Source: Puniceicoccaceae bacterium (GTDB lineage Bacteria > Verrucomicrobiota > Verrucomicrobiia > Opitutales > JAFGAQ01). From it: a DNA stretch of 64,000 nucleotides. The translations under genes and the position numbers were made by a program. This document shows positions 26,469 through 35,811 of the stretch, piece after piece; the first letter of the stretch is position 1, and each line of letters starts with the position of its first letter. A model generated the notes under the pieces. The model was not told where the DNA came from. It made no database searches and saw only the letters and a program-made list of their open reading frames with translations. Location: assembly GCA_028285755.1 (NCBI GenBank), contig JANQOQ010000001.1, positions 141,589 to 205,588 of the forward strand, written 5' to 3'.

Positions 26469-27977
26469 ATGAAACCACCCAGTCTTTTAACCATCGCAGG
26501 ATTTATACTCTTAACCCTACATGCCGAAACTGAAAGGCCCAACATTCTGTTTATCCTCACCGATGATCAGGGTTGGCCTACGCTGGGAGCTTTTGGAGGG
26601 GAGATCGTGCCTACTCCCAATTTGGACAAACTCGCAGACAATGGAGCTATATTAACCGATTTTTACGTTACCTCTCAATGTACTCCCACACGCGCAAGTT
26701 TCATGACCGGTCAATACACCGCACGTCACGGGCTATGGCATGTTTTAGGATGGTATGGCTATCCCTGGGCTAAGGTACAAGAACCTGCCTATTCACTAAA
26801 TTACGCACGCACTGCATTTACCGTTTCAAAAGGCCTAAAAGCTGCAGGTTATCGCACAGGTATTATTGGCAAATGGCATCTCACAAATAACGAAGATGGC
26901 TACTATGATCACCTCTTTCCTCATGCGTCCCACTACTACGGGTTCGATCATTCCCGTGAAAAAATCCCGAAATCCATTTTCGAGTACGACCGGGGAGTCG
27001 AAATGCTTACCAATCAAGCCATAGAGTTCATCGAGGATTCAAAGGAAACTCCATGGTTCTGTTTTCTTTCTCATCACATGATCCATGGCAAAGTTTTCGC
27101 CCCAGAGAAGCTGGTTAAAAAATATGAGAATATGGGCTATTCGGAAGATGGACCTTTCAGAGCCACTTACCTTGCAGGTTTAGAGCAAATTGACATCCAA
27201 ACCGGGCGGCTCATTAATTATCTGGAAAATGAAGGTTTATTAGAAAGAACTCTCATTATTTTTACTAGCGACAATGGCGGTATAGATACGCATTTCCAGT
27301 TTCCGATAAAGAATCCTGTTACGGAAAAATCGCCGCGTATTCAAACTCGCTATCGTGAATACCCCAATGATCCACTTCGTATGGGTAAGGGTAGTGGATA
27401 TGAAGGAGGTATTCGTGTGCCCTTTATAGCGCATTTGCCTTCAAGAATACCTGCCGGTCAAGTGATCAATACACCCGCGCATATCATCGATATGATGCCA
27501 ACTTTTTTTGAACTGACAGGTGCTCAGGCCCCTATGGATCATACGCTGGATGGTATTAGTCTGATAGACATCCTAGCAGGGAATGAACCCACTGATGAAC
27601 GTGCTATTTTTCAATACTATCCATTCTATGACCTGAGATGGGCGTTAACACCTTCCGCAAGTATCCGTAAGGGCAAATACAAGCTTATCGAGTTTTATGG
27701 AGATCAGGTGGACGACTCCGGACAATTCCATGAAGGTTACAAATTAGAACTCTATGATTTGCAAAACGACCTGGGTGAAACCCACAATTTAGCCGATGAA
27801 GAACCTGAAACTGTCGAGTACCTGAAAACAGAGTTACATCAATGGATGCACGATATCGGAGCTGAAATCCCACAATTAAATCCGCACTTCGATCCACTCA
27901 GACGACTGGACGAAGTGCGCGAAATGCCTGATTTTGTAATTGAGCAATACGAGCAAAGTCGGTTTCGACAGCATTAA
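26469..27977 (+). CDS. Type I sulfatase
   Basis: A 502-residue exported sulfatase. The signal peptide covers about residues 1-20 (ending TLHAE), followed by RPNILFILTDDQGWP with the metal-binding Asp pair. The formylglycine motif is C71-T-P-T-R (family pattern C-x-P-x-R), and later metal residues are in FTSDNGG. The Cys must be converted by a formylglycine-generating enzyme, which is not in this window. The frame is open from 26427, but ATG 26469 starts a clean signal peptide. It lies between the STN receptor and the GH117/L-AHG locus, so removal of sulfate from red-algal galactans is a reasonable guess; substrate unproven. Confidence 0.9.
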   Translation: MKPPSLLTIAGFILLTLHAETERPNILFILTDDQGWPTLGAFGGEIVPTPNLDKLADNGAILTDFYVTSQCTPTRASFMTGQYTARHGLWHVLGWYGYPWAKVQEPAYSLNYARTAFTVSKGLKAAGYRTGIIGKWHLTNNEDGYYDHLFPHASHYYGFDHSREKIPKSIFEYDRGVEMLTNQAIEFIEDSKETPWFCFLSHHMIHGKVFAPEKLVKKYENMGYSEDGPFRATYLAGLEQIDIQTGRLINYLENEGLLERTLIIFTSDNGGIDTHFQFPIKNPVTEKSPRIQTRYREYPNDPLRMGKGSGYEGGIRVPFIAHLPSRIPAGQVINTPAHIIDMMPTFFELTGAQAPMDHTLDGISLIDILAGNEPTDERAIFQYYPFYDLRWALTPSASIRKGKYKLIEFYGDQVDDSGQFHEGYKLELYDLQNDLGETHNLADEEPETVEYLKTELHQWMHDIGAEIPQLNPHFDPLRRLDEVREMPDFVIEQYEQSRFRQH

Positions 27978-27981
27978 TGCA

Positions 27982-29448
27982 TTACTCCTCGGGAGTAGGC
28001 GCCAGGAAATGCTTAAACTGTTCATAGTCGAAATCACTTGGCCCAATGCCCATATGTTCAAACTCACCCGCTGGAATCATAGGCTTATAAATGCGAATCT
28101 GCGATAGAGGGGGAGGATTACCCTTACTGACGAGCATGAGCGTGTGTTTCTTATTATCCAGACCATCCACGATCGTATGAGAGAGCATACGATCATCTTC
28201 CAGTTGAAATTTTGGAAACAATAAATCGTCACCCAACTTTACAGTCTTCCATTGCACCTGCATTCCCGGCTCATAGCTGGCATACTCAAAATTCTCCAAC
28301 TTGCGGGCAACCACCCAATCCCTGGGATCGATTACCACCTGACCGGAATCCGATACGAACCGTTCAGTGCTCTTACCACTGCCATCCGGGCCTGTCACAC
28401 TGCCACTGAGGCTGAACGCTACCTCAAAGGTTTCAGGATCAATACTATCCAAAGTGAGTGACCACACCTGAGGTACCGGCATGGTTTCAAATCCAATATA
28501 CATGATCTCCGGCCAAATCAGAGGAAACGATATTCCGGTCGCGCGTGAGTGCAGATAACTGCTAGCAAGCTCAGATGGCTTCTTACCATCAATATAGACT
28601 TCGCAGCTGGAGCCCCCGCCTCCATGATTCATGATATCAACGCGGCTCCCCTCAAACTCAAATTCCAGCACGCCGTCTTGCCATTGAACATCCCCTTCGC
28701 GGCCAATGGATAAGGTTGTTACGAGCTCTTCACTCAGATCCGTTTTTAGGGCCGGTATATGGACCATGGAATTCAAAGCAATCTCTGCCATCAGCTCCTT
28801 ACCTTGCTCATTCAGGTGTACGGAATCGGTGAGCAATACACCGGGCTCAAGACCTGATTTTTCCAAAAAAGCTTTCCAGGGCCAACGAACGTCAACCAGT
28901 TCGCAATCGTACTCCTTAGCGACCGCAGGGAGGAATTTATCAAAAAAGGTGTCCCAATCATCCAGTTCATAACTCCCATCCGGTTGTAGACTTTCCCGTC
29001 TCCAGTGGCTTGTCATGATCATGACCTCCGTTGCTGTGCGCTGTCGGATCGTATGGATGATGCGCTCATATTCGATTTGGCTGCCCAGTACGTGAAAAAT
29101 AACGAGGTCAGGCTTCGCCAACAGAACATCCTTTTCAACCATGCGCACTAAATATTGAGAGGCAAAACCACCGAGTGCCCAATTCCTAACAGTCAGATCG
29201 GCGTGCGGATAGCGTTGCCTGAGCTCACGCTCAACGTATTTGTGCCATCGACTTCCAATGATTGATTGACCGTAAAAGAAAATGGTCACCTCATTCCGAT
29301 TTTCCGGTGTACTTTCAGCGAGCAGGCCCATGGTACGCTGGATGTGCTGCCCCGGAATACCCGGTCGATTGCTCGGGTGGTGCATCGCAGATACCTGCAA
29401 CGCGAGTATAAATAAAACAATATAAGTAAGTCCGTATTTGTGTGTCAT
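27982..29448 (-). CDS. Exported SGNH/GDSL-type hydrolase
   Basis: A 488-residue protein with a signal peptide (residues 1-21, ending QVSA). The SGNH fold lies in the N-terminal half: nucleophile block FFYGQSIIGSRW, Gly block NWALGGFASQ, and catalytic Asp-x-x-His in TDSVHLN at about residue 205. The C-terminal 250 residues form a beta-rich accessory region. Such enzymes commonly deacetylate plant or algal polysaccharides. It converges with the sulfatase gene with a 4-bp gap and precedes the GH117 gene group on the same strand. Substrate not predictable from sequence. Confidence 0.72.
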   Translation of the reverse strand: MTHKYGLTYIVLFILALQVSAMHHPSNRPGIPGQHIQRTMGLLAESTPENRNEVTIFFYGQSIIGSRWHKYVERELRQRYPHADLTVRNWALGGFASQYLVRMVEKDVLLAKPDLVIFHVLGSQIEYERIIHTIRQRTATEVMIMTSHWRRESLQPDGSYELDDWDTFFDKFLPAVAKEYDCELVDVRWPWKAFLEKSGLEPGVLLTDSVHLNEQGKELMAEIALNSMVHIPALKTDLSEELVTTLSIGREGDVQWQDGVLEFEFEGSRVDIMNHGGGGSSCEVYIDGKKPSELASSYLHSRATGISFPLIWPEIMYIGFETMPVPQVWSLTLDSIDPETFEVAFSLSGSVTGPDGSGKSTERFVSDSGQVVIDPRDWVVARKLENFEYASYEPGMQVQWKTVKLGDDLLFPKFQLEDDRMLSHTIVDGLDNKKHTLMLVSKGNPPPLSQIRIYKPMIPAGEFEHMGIGPSDFDYEQFKHFLAPTPEE

Positions 29449-29490
29449 AAAAATAATCGTTGGTTTCGTCTAAGGGAGACGAACCAAAAA

Positions 29491-30426
29491 CTATTTTTCC
29501 TCAACATCTTCTAAAAATTCTAACTCACCAAACTCAACACGGCCTGGACGTGCGTTGCGAATGAGCTTACCGTTGTTCTGCCCAAAGCTTCGGCTGGCCG
29601 CCTTAGCCATCGTGAGTAGCTCCTCATCGAAATTACGGCCCTTGGCGCGGATACTGAAACGCGTCACCCAAAGCAGTTCCCTTGTTTCTTTGCGCAAAAT
29701 TTTCTGAAAATCATAGGCTTCGAGTATAACAAAATAGCGCGGTGTTTCGATTTCATCGATCATCTGCCGTCTGACATGCCTTAGGGGTCCTTGACGTCCT
29801 AAAGTGGTATTCAAATCACTCAGTTCTTTAGCGTAGCCTAGCAGCAAAGAATTATGACGATTTGCCCGATCCCGCGCTTCATCTGCCAGCTGCTGCATCA
29901 TCATCATTTGAGCAAACTCACCCTCACCCTCAATCCGAGTACCACCAAAGCCAGTATCAGTACCATCTAGATCATCGAGAGCATCGATTTCGTTTAAAAT
30001 ATCTGTCATACCATCAATCGCCAACTGCCCCATACCTCCATCGTCACCGGGAACGGTCTTACCCCAGACTACACGCAGCAGAATATCCGTTTGTGTTGGA
30101 TCCGTGGATGGAAGATATTGCTCCATATAAAGGGGTTCTGCAAGAATTCCGACGATATCATTATAAGTCAGCGCATTCAGTGATTCATCCGGCCTGCCTT
30201 TATGGATTTTATGCCCCTGAACAAATGCATAAGTCTCAGGTTTGAACTTACCGGATGGTAATACTTCTCGTTGATAGTTTGGCGAAACCTCGGAGAATAC
30301 GGTCGTCCGCACTACTCTTTTCTCTTTCGCAAATATATTGGTTGAAACCCCGAATAATAGCAGTGCCAATACTGCATACACCCTAAAGTGACGAAAATCA
30401 ATCAATCCTAAATTGCCCGATATCAT
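29491..30426 (-). CDS. Exported protein of unknown function
   Basis: A 311-residue protein I do not recognise. The start is placed at ATG 30426, giving a signal peptide to about residue 33 (ending TNIFA); the frame also extends to a TTG at 30441. After the leader there is a mixed alpha/beta region, an acidic turn (LDDLDGTDTG), a Met run (EFAQMMMMQQLADEA) starting a helix, and a C-terminal strand-rich part including RYFVILEAYDFQKIL. There are no Cys residues and no known catalytic motif. It sits between the SGNH hydrolase (43-bp gap) and GH117 genes and may belong to the same locus. Confidence 0.6.
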   Translation of the reverse strand: MISGNLGLIDFRHFRVYAVLALLLFGVSTNIFAKEKRVVRTTVFSEVSPNYQREVLPSGKFKPETYAFVQGHKIHKGRPDESLNALTYNDIVGILAEPLYMEQYLPSTDPTQTDILLRVVWGKTVPGDDGGMGQLAIDGMTDILNEIDALDDLDGTDTGFGGTRIEGEGEFAQMMMMQQLADEARDRANRHNSLLLGYAKELSDLNTTLGRQGPLRHVRRQMIDEIETPRYFVILEAYDFQKILRKETRELLWVTRFSIRAKGRNFDEELLTMAKAASRSFGQNNGKLIRNARPGRVEFGELEFLEDVEEK

Positions 30427-30485
30427 TATAGGCTTATACAAAATGATTAGGGCAATAAATCAACTCAATAGCATAGAATGAGTAT

Positions 30486-30503
30486 GATATTAGAGACTTT
30501 GAG
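30486..30503 (-). promoter_or_regulatory. AGACTTT element upstream of unknown exported protein
   Basis: GATATTAGAGACTTTGAG lies 60 bp upstream of the gene starting at 30426 and closely resembles GATATTTAGACTTTAG upstream of the GH117 gene at 31784-31799. Both share the AGACTT core of the stronger motif at 35672 and 43238. The similarity was seen by eye and is AT-rich, so this is tentative. Confidence 0.25.
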
Positions 30504-30511
30504 AATCGCTC

Positions 30512-31771
30512 TTATTTTGATTTATGAGTCCCTTTTATTCGCTCTTTCTGTTTCTCCGAGAGGCCAAATTGAAAATAGATTTCAGGATGATTGAAGATAT
30601 CCGTTTCCTTCATTTCAATATCGTGGATATCAAGGCTTAAATCACAGTCAAATCGCGCCAGAAAGCTGTGATTATGGTCCGGCAAACCCTGGTTTCTAAA
30701 ATGGCATAACCCCCAGGTGATACCACGCCCATCATCCGTATTTGTAAAGGCATCGGGTATAAAAGCGCCCGGAGCAATCGGTAGTAATGATGTGATCGCA
30801 GCAATTTCAAAATTGGCCCCGTCGGGTGACCATTGGATGGTATTATGCTCGTGTCCATGGCGGCTAACGATCGCGGCAATCCCACCCCTGAATGGAAATA
30901 GTGCAGTCTCGTGCCCTGAGTTGATTACCGGGTTTAAAGGGTGCTTTTTAAAAGGCCCAAATGGGTGCTCTGCAATGGCCAAACCCTGTGCACGTGAATG
31001 CGGACTGCCACCCATCTCACCTTTGTAATAAAGGTAGATCTTACCATTGTAGACGAGCGGGTACGGGTCGTGGATAACGAATTGATCCCAGGCGCCCTCA
31101 GATCCGTTCTCAAGCACAATTTGGTTGGATGGCATGAAGGGGCCATCAGGCGAATCCGATACTGATGCCGAAACCGGGCAGAAATCTCCTCCCCGACTCC
31201 CGGGTATATCATAATAAGCCTGATAGTAGATGTAATATTTCCCCTCCCAGATGAGTATGTCGGGCGTGGAAACAGATCGCCAACCGGCATTCGGCTTTTC
31301 AGGCCGGGGGACCGCTACACCCTGCTCTGTCCAAGTAAAACCATCCTCACTGGTCGCATACCAAATTTCAGCAAGGTCCCAATCCCTGGAAGGAATCGTA
31401 TCAGTGGCACCCTCTGTTCCGCGATTCGGGCCGTGATTTCCTTTGGGAGGCACTTCGGTTTTTCTGCGCGTATAGTAGACGTAGTATTTTCCATCTACTT
31501 TTATGACTTTGGAGGAATCCCGGCGTGAAATAGTTCCGTCATAGTTATTGTAGTCGAGTCCTGTAATCGGAGTATACTTGAAGCGACTGAATAACTCATT
31601 CAGCTCCGGATGGACAGCGGGATAATCCTCATACACACGCTCCATCGATTTACTGAGCTCCATATTGGGACGTTCGGAGGGCAGAGTGCCATAGGGGAAT
31701 TCTTTGACTACGCCTGCATCGAGAAGGGGTAAACTCAACAGAAATATCAGGGAATATTTAAAAGGAATCAT
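30512..31771 (-). CDS. GH117-type alpha-1,3-L-(3,6-anhydro)galactosidase
   Basis: A 419-residue exported five-bladed beta-propeller enzyme; signal peptide about residues 1-19. It matches GH117, the family that releases 3,6-anhydro-L-galactose from the non-reducing end of neoagaro-oligosaccharides. Asp85 lies in SRRDSSKVI, with repeated DGKYYVYYT and IWEGKYYIYYQ blade motifs, Asp235 in IHDPYP, and His287-Glu288 in NSGHETALFPF. The Asp and the His-Glu pair correspond in position to the catalytic residues described for BpGH117 (from memory). A GH43 assignment would also fit the fold but not the SGHE motif. It lies upstream of and on the same strand as the SGNH gene. Confidence 0.8.
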   Translation of the reverse strand: MIPFKYSLIFLLSLPLLDAGVVKEFPYGTLPSERPNMELSKSMERVYEDYPAVHPELNELFSRFKYTPITGLDYNNYDGTISRRDSSKVIKVDGKYYVYYTRRKTEVPPKGNHGPNRGTEGATDTIPSRDWDLAEIWYATSEDGFTWTEQGVAVPRPEKPNAGWRSVSTPDILIWEGKYYIYYQAYYDIPGSRGGDFCPVSASVSDSPDGPFMPSNQIVLENGSEGAWDQFVIHDPYPLVYNGKIYLYYKGEMGGSPHSRAQGLAIAEHPFGPFKKHPLNPVINSGHETALFPFRGGIAAIVSRHGHEHNTIQWSPDGANFEIAAITSLLPIAPGAFIPDAFTNTDDGRGITWGLCHFRNQGLPDHNHSFLARFDCDLSLDIHDIEMKETDIFNHPEIYFQFGLSEKQKERIKGTHKSK

Positions 31772-31783
31772 AGGAAATTAATT

Positions 31784-31799
31784 GATATTTAGACTTTAG
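31784..31799 (-). promoter_or_regulatory. AGACTT element upstream of GH117 gene
   Basis: GATATTTAGACTTTAG ends 13 bp upstream of the GH117 start codon. It shares ATTG (31781-31784) and TAGACTT with the conserved element upstream of the TBDT and the L-AHG operon, but with a shorter spacer. It could be a weaker copy of the same operator or a promoter element. Confidence 0.3.
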
Positions 31800-31847
31800 T
31801 TTGACTAATAAACTTAAAGAATATCGTCAAGTCATTTACCTGGAATA

Positions 31848-31876
31848 AAAAAGCCCGGGCATTATGCCCAGGCTTC
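31848..31876 (-). terminator. Intrinsic terminator after TBDT (minus strand)
   Basis: Read on the minus strand, a GC-rich stem (31865-31876 with 31852-31863, one T-G pair) with a tight loop runs into a T-run at 31853-31848, about 36 bp past the receptor stop. It separates the receptor transcript from the GH117 gene. Confidence 0.88.
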
Positions 31877-31911
31877 AAAGGGATACTGAATTGAATCAGT
31901 AAAGTAACAGC

Positions 31912-34900
31912 TTAGAAACTGAACGTATTGGTCAAGAAGTATTGCTGCTCAACCGGGATACGTGCAAAGCGTGTGGTGCCATCCGGATTCGCAGAGATGG
32001 GGATATCGTCATCTCCATTGCTGCGGTAGAAGTTACGCGCGTTGAACTGGATGGTCCAGTCGATCTTATCCGTGATTGGGCGACTGTAACGGATGAAGAA
32101 ATCACCATCAATGGAGTCAGGTCCCATGAATGGATTGTTTACATCGGGTCCAATCAATACAGTGCCATCCTCCAGGGTAGTTTCAACATTCGGATAACCG
32201 ATTGCGATTTCATCCTGATAACGTGCAGTTGCACCCACGGTCAGCCCGTCAAACTTGCCGTCCAGGAAGTCATAGCGCAGAGTTACATTCCCCCGCCAAG
32301 TGCGTTGCTCAGTAGATACCTGTCCTTCCAAACCTTGTTGCAGAAGTGCATTACGCAATGCGTTATTACCAAAACGGGTACCAATGGTGCCACTTTCCAC
32401 CTGGAATGGTGAATCCCGCAGATCCCACAAACTCCAGCCACCGGGTGAATTCGGTAATGGCTGCTGTAAATTATCTGCGATTTCGAATACGAATGGAAGT
32501 GCAACGGGTCCAATGTTTGAAAGAACCGTTTCCTGCTTTGCGATATTCGCTGAAATACTGATGTTCTCAGTAATGCGACCGTTAATATCTAACTCAAAAC
32601 CATCCGCTACAAAATCCTGAGTGCCATTAACACCTGGTATCGGGTTATTATCGACTTCTTTAACTCCCTCATTTTCTACGATGCGGAAATTATAGATAGA
32701 CTGGAGCTCGGGTGGAATCGCTGCAAGAATGGCCGCATAGTATTCATCGTAGCTGTTAAAGCCCCCGATATCTGCATCCGTGCCTGAAAGGCGTGTACGA
32801 TTGTTTGGAGTCGTGTCAGGCGTTAATGTCAGCTCCGTTGCATCCGTCGGGAATAATGGGATACCCCCATTTTCAGCTTCAGCAATACGAGTCAAATACA
32901 TGTCAAAGCTGTTACCAACCAGGATATTATTCAAATTATTACCCATACCCAGATTGGTGCGGTCATTCGCGTTACGAGTCTCGAACACATTCAAACGAAT
33001 GTTCAGGCGATCATCAAATAGCGTCAATGTCGCACCCCACTCCTTGGTTTCACCCGTAGGCGGTGCCAAGGGCTGGTTCAGGAGGTTCACCGAAATACCC
33101 GCCGACTGGAAACTTTCTGCCTCGTAATAGTGTAGGTAGAGATCGGCACCGAATGGGAGCTCGAAGAACCCAAATTCCGGTACCTTCGCAACCACACTCC
33201 AGGTATCCGTAGTTCCTGCATCCGTACTGGCAGGCTCATCCTCGAGCTGGAGCAGTGCTGTATTGAAGTTACCATCCACCTCATTAATGCCTGGCAACTC
33301 AATACGCAGAGGACGTACCCCTTCCGCACTGGGATCACCGCGACCTACGGTCTCTTGCAATCTTCGATACGAATCCTGCTCGTCCCAACGACGGGCTACG
33401 AGAATAGATACATGATCCCACAGGATTTTGCTCTGCAAACTGATTGCCTCAGATACCAGCTCCTGACGCGCTAGATTACCCGAATTGATATTTTCGATAA
33501 TGCGCCAATCATTAATAACACCCTGGTCGATCGCATTATCATTATCATGATACCAGATCGTGTAGACATCTCCGATCTGCCAGGTGGGCACATCGATATA
33601 GCCATTCATACGTACAGCTTCGGGTCCACTCGCACCCAACACACTATCCCCCAAGTAGATCTGCCCTCGCACGATACGACGGAAGTTATCACTGGGGCCA
33701 TTGGAGATATCACGATCCCCCGGCCATTTGCCGGTGTCTGCCCACCAGGATCCCCGGGTTGAGAGACTCCAATCCTGATTGGTGTATTTCTCATACAAAC
33801 CCGTGAATGTATGCGAGCCAAGAATGCGTCCCAGCCTATTTTCAAAGCGGTCCGCTGCATTGACGGTTACAAATCCAGTCGCACGCACCGTCTCACGATC
33901 TGTTGTATTGCGCACGGCATTTGAACTTTCGAAGTAAGTTACCGGTCGTCCCAAATTTTCATTGGCGAAACTATCCGGCACATTGTCCCATACGCCGCGA
34001 ACCGAATTTCCATCTCCCGGGGCATGGTGAGTCGTAATATCGATGGCTATCTGCTTTTGCGCGTCGTTGGAGAACGGCACAAATTGCTCACGGCTTCTTT
34101 CCTGCTTGTCATAACCAATTTCGACACCTGCATCCAAGCCGGCAATCCCATCAAAGAATTCCTGCGTGAGGAAAAACTGATAGAGTTTGTAGTCTGTATT
34201 TACATAGTTGGTTGTTCCCTGGAAGAGATAATTATGGTAGTCGAATACATCACGATTACTCATAACGGGAGCCCCAAAACCAGCTCCTGCTGTGACCGCA
34301 TTTGACCAGCGAACATCCTGGGTAGGCGTACCATTTGGACGCCAGCGACCATTGATACCATCAATGCCCCTTGATACCAGCTCAGGATCGCTCCATCCAA
34401 CTGTCTGTGCATTGTGTGAATTATAATTTAATGCTGGGAAAAGGAAGTAGGGCACACGCGATGCCGTGGTATTTCGACCTCCAAACACTCCGCCCACATT
34501 TCGGGCAAAACGATTAATGGTTGTTTGAGGAACAAAGCGACCTTCAATGGCGGCGTATTCCTCAAGTGTTAGACCATCAGGGACGGTTGCAAGGCCTGCA
34601 TTCACGGCCGCTATCACTTGCTGCTGGGTGATACCCCCATTGGAGATATCATTGAGATCAACACCCGGAACCGCCAATACCCGATTCAGATCTTCCTGAC
34701 TGCCGAAACCATTCCACCAGCTGCTGAAGCGATCCAGCGGTGCAACCACATCGGGTGGATTTCGGTCGATATTCACGTTCTCATAACTACCACGCAATGA
34801 AGTTCTACCGAGAATATCTGAGTTGTCATTTTGAAACAGGATATACTCAGCGGCCACAAAAAAGCGTTGGTCATCCTCAAATGCAGGTTCCTGTCCAAAC

Positions 34901-35598
34901 TTAACATTCTCATTTAATGCAGCCACACGAATGGCGAGACGGTCATCAATTAGCGATCGGTTAATATTCAATGTAGCCCGTCCACCCCCATTTGCATCGA
35001 AGCGGAAAGAAACGCGTCCGGTATTGGAATTCTGAATTGCTTTATTGGTCGTGTTATTGATCACACCCCCCGGAGAACCCAGACCAAAGAGTAGTGAGTT
35101 GGGCCCACGATTAATTTCAAGGCGGCTCGTATTATAGGTGTCAAAGGGAAGTTGGGTTTGAAAGTAATCCCGTACTACACGTGCACTGGTCAAACCCCGA
35201 ACACGCTGACCTCCTTGAGGGTTCAGACGTTGATTATTGGTGTTAACCGTATTTGGATCATTGGTATTACCAAAATTACCCAGGACACCGCTCACTTCAA
35301 CGTTAGCAACAAGACCTAATATGGACTCACCATCAGTAGCACCGGTATCATTCAGAAAGTCTTCAGTGATAATCGCAAGGGATACACCAAGATCTCGAAC
35401 ATCCGAACGAATACGGGAACCTGCCAGCGTCGCTGTAGCGAGGTAACCATCATCCGATTCAGCGCCTACCTCGAACGGACTCAGGAGAAAAATATCCTCG
35501 TCATCCGATTCAGTTTCCTGCGTGAATGCATTATTGTATGCAAAACACAGAACGGGCACTAGTAGTACCCGGCTAAGAGTAGCTCTTAATTTATTCAT
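31912..35598 (-). CDS. TonB-dependent receptor of the L-AHG/agaro-oligosaccharide locus
   Basis: A 1228-residue outer-membrane receptor with a signal peptide (about residues 1-26) and TonB-box-like DDEDIFLLSPFEV. The plug (about 45-190) contains EINRGPNSLLFGLGSPGG, and the barrel ends in Phe (NTFSF). It lacks an STN domain and a SusD partner. It lies between a GH117 gene and the L-AHG catabolic operon, which makes import of agar- or porphyran-derived oligosaccharides the likely role. The leader contains a 22-bp element shared with the catabolic operon (35672-35693) and a stem-loop at 35767-35790, so the two units are probably co-regulated. Confidence 0.92.
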   Translation of the reverse strand: MNKLRATLSRVLLVPVLCFAYNNAFTQETESDDEDIFLLSPFEVGAESDDGYLATATLAGSRIRSDVRDLGVSLAIITEDFLNDTGATDGESILGLVANVEVSGVLGNFGNTNDPNTVNTNNQRLNPQGGQRVRGLTSARVVRDYFQTQLPFDTYNTSRLEINRGPNSLLFGLGSPGGVINNTTNKAIQNSNTGRVSFRFDANGGGRATLNINRSLIDDRLAIRVAALNENVKFGQEPAFEDDQRFFVAAEYILFQNDNSDILGRTSLRGSYENVNIDRNPPDVVAPLDRFSSWWNGFGSQEDLNRVLAVPGVDLNDISNGGITQQQVIAAVNAGLATVPDGLTLEEYAAIEGRFVPQTTINRFARNVGGVFGGRNTTASRVPYFLFPALNYNSHNAQTVGWSDPELVSRGIDGINGRWRPNGTPTQDVRWSNAVTAGAGFGAPVMSNRDVFDYHNYLFQGTTNYVNTDYKLYQFFLTQEFFDGIAGLDAGVEIGYDKQERSREQFVPFSNDAQKQIAIDITTHHAPGDGNSVRGVWDNVPDSFANENLGRPVTYFESSNAVRNTTDRETVRATGFVTVNAADRFENRLGRILGSHTFTGLYEKYTNQDWSLSTRGSWWADTGKWPGDRDISNGPSDNFRRIVRGQIYLGDSVLGASGPEAVRMNGYIDVPTWQIGDVYTIWYHDNDNAIDQGVINDWRIIENINSGNLARQELVSEAISLQSKILWDHVSILVARRWDEQDSYRRLQETVGRGDPSAEGVRPLRIELPGINEVDGNFNTALLQLEDEPASTDAGTTDTWSVVAKVPEFGFFELPFGADLYLHYYEAESFQSAGISVNLLNQPLAPPTGETKEWGATLTLFDDRLNIRLNVFETRNANDRTNLGMGNNLNNILVGNSFDMYLTRIAEAENGGIPLFPTDATELTLTPDTTPNNRTRLSGTDADIGGFNSYDEYYAAILAAIPPELQSIYNFRIVENEGVKEVDNNPIPGVNGTQDFVADGFELDINGRITENISISANIAKQETVLSNIGPVALPFVFEIADNLQQPLPNSPGGWSLWDLRDSPFQVESGTIGTRFGNNALRNALLQQGLEGQVSTEQRTWRGNVTLRYDFLDGKFDGLTVGATARYQDEIAIGYPNVETTLEDGTVLIGPDVNNPFMGPDSIDGDFFIRYSRPITDKIDWTIQFNARNFYRSNGDDDIPISANPDGTTRFARIPVEQQYFLTNTFSF

Positions 35599-35671
35599 AT
35601 TTGAGTAGTATTTGTTTTTGGGGAAACCGCCGTGAGGCAGCTTCGGGGTTTAATAACTTTGTTATATAGTC

Positions 35672-35693
35672 ATTGTTTTTATCTATAGACTTA
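35672..35693 (-). promoter_or_regulatory. Conserved L-AHG regulon element, copy 1
   Basis: ATTGTTTT followed by TATC and TATAGACTTA. It lies 74 bp upstream of the TBDT start and is nearly identical (one mismatch, one base inserted) to the element upstream of the catabolic operon at 43238-43258. It is adjacent to a near-palindrome TATAG...CTATA at 35684-35704. It is a candidate operator for the IclR-type regulator encoded just upstream, or a shared promoter. Confidence 0.5.
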
Positions 35694-35766
35694 ATTAGAC
35701 TATAAATTTTAGTTATTTAAAAGCTAAGACACGCTTCCTGCTAAAATTATGTATGCATTATCATTT

Positions 35767-35790
35767 TTTTTTAGGGAGAACCCTAAAAAA
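35767..35790 (-). promoter_or_regulatory. Stem-loop between IclR gene and TBDT
   Basis: TTTTTTAGGG (35767-35776) pairs exactly with CCCTAAAAAA (35781-35790) around AGAA. It lies 21 bp past the IclR stop and about 170 bp before the receptor start. On either strand the stem ends in A rather than T, so it does not fit an intrinsic terminator. It may act on readthrough from the operon into the receptor or be protein-bound. Confidence 0.4.
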
Positions 35791-35811
35791 TGAGTCTGCA
35801 TGCGGAGAATC

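Noticed and set aside
30512..31771. GH43 assignment for the propeller enzyme
   Set aside because: The SGHE motif, RRD motif and association with L-AHG catabolic genes fit GH117; GH43 remains only a fold-level resemblance.
35767..35790. Intrinsic terminator for the L-AHG operon
   Set aside because: The stem is followed by A rather than T on the minus strand, so it does not meet the usual pattern.
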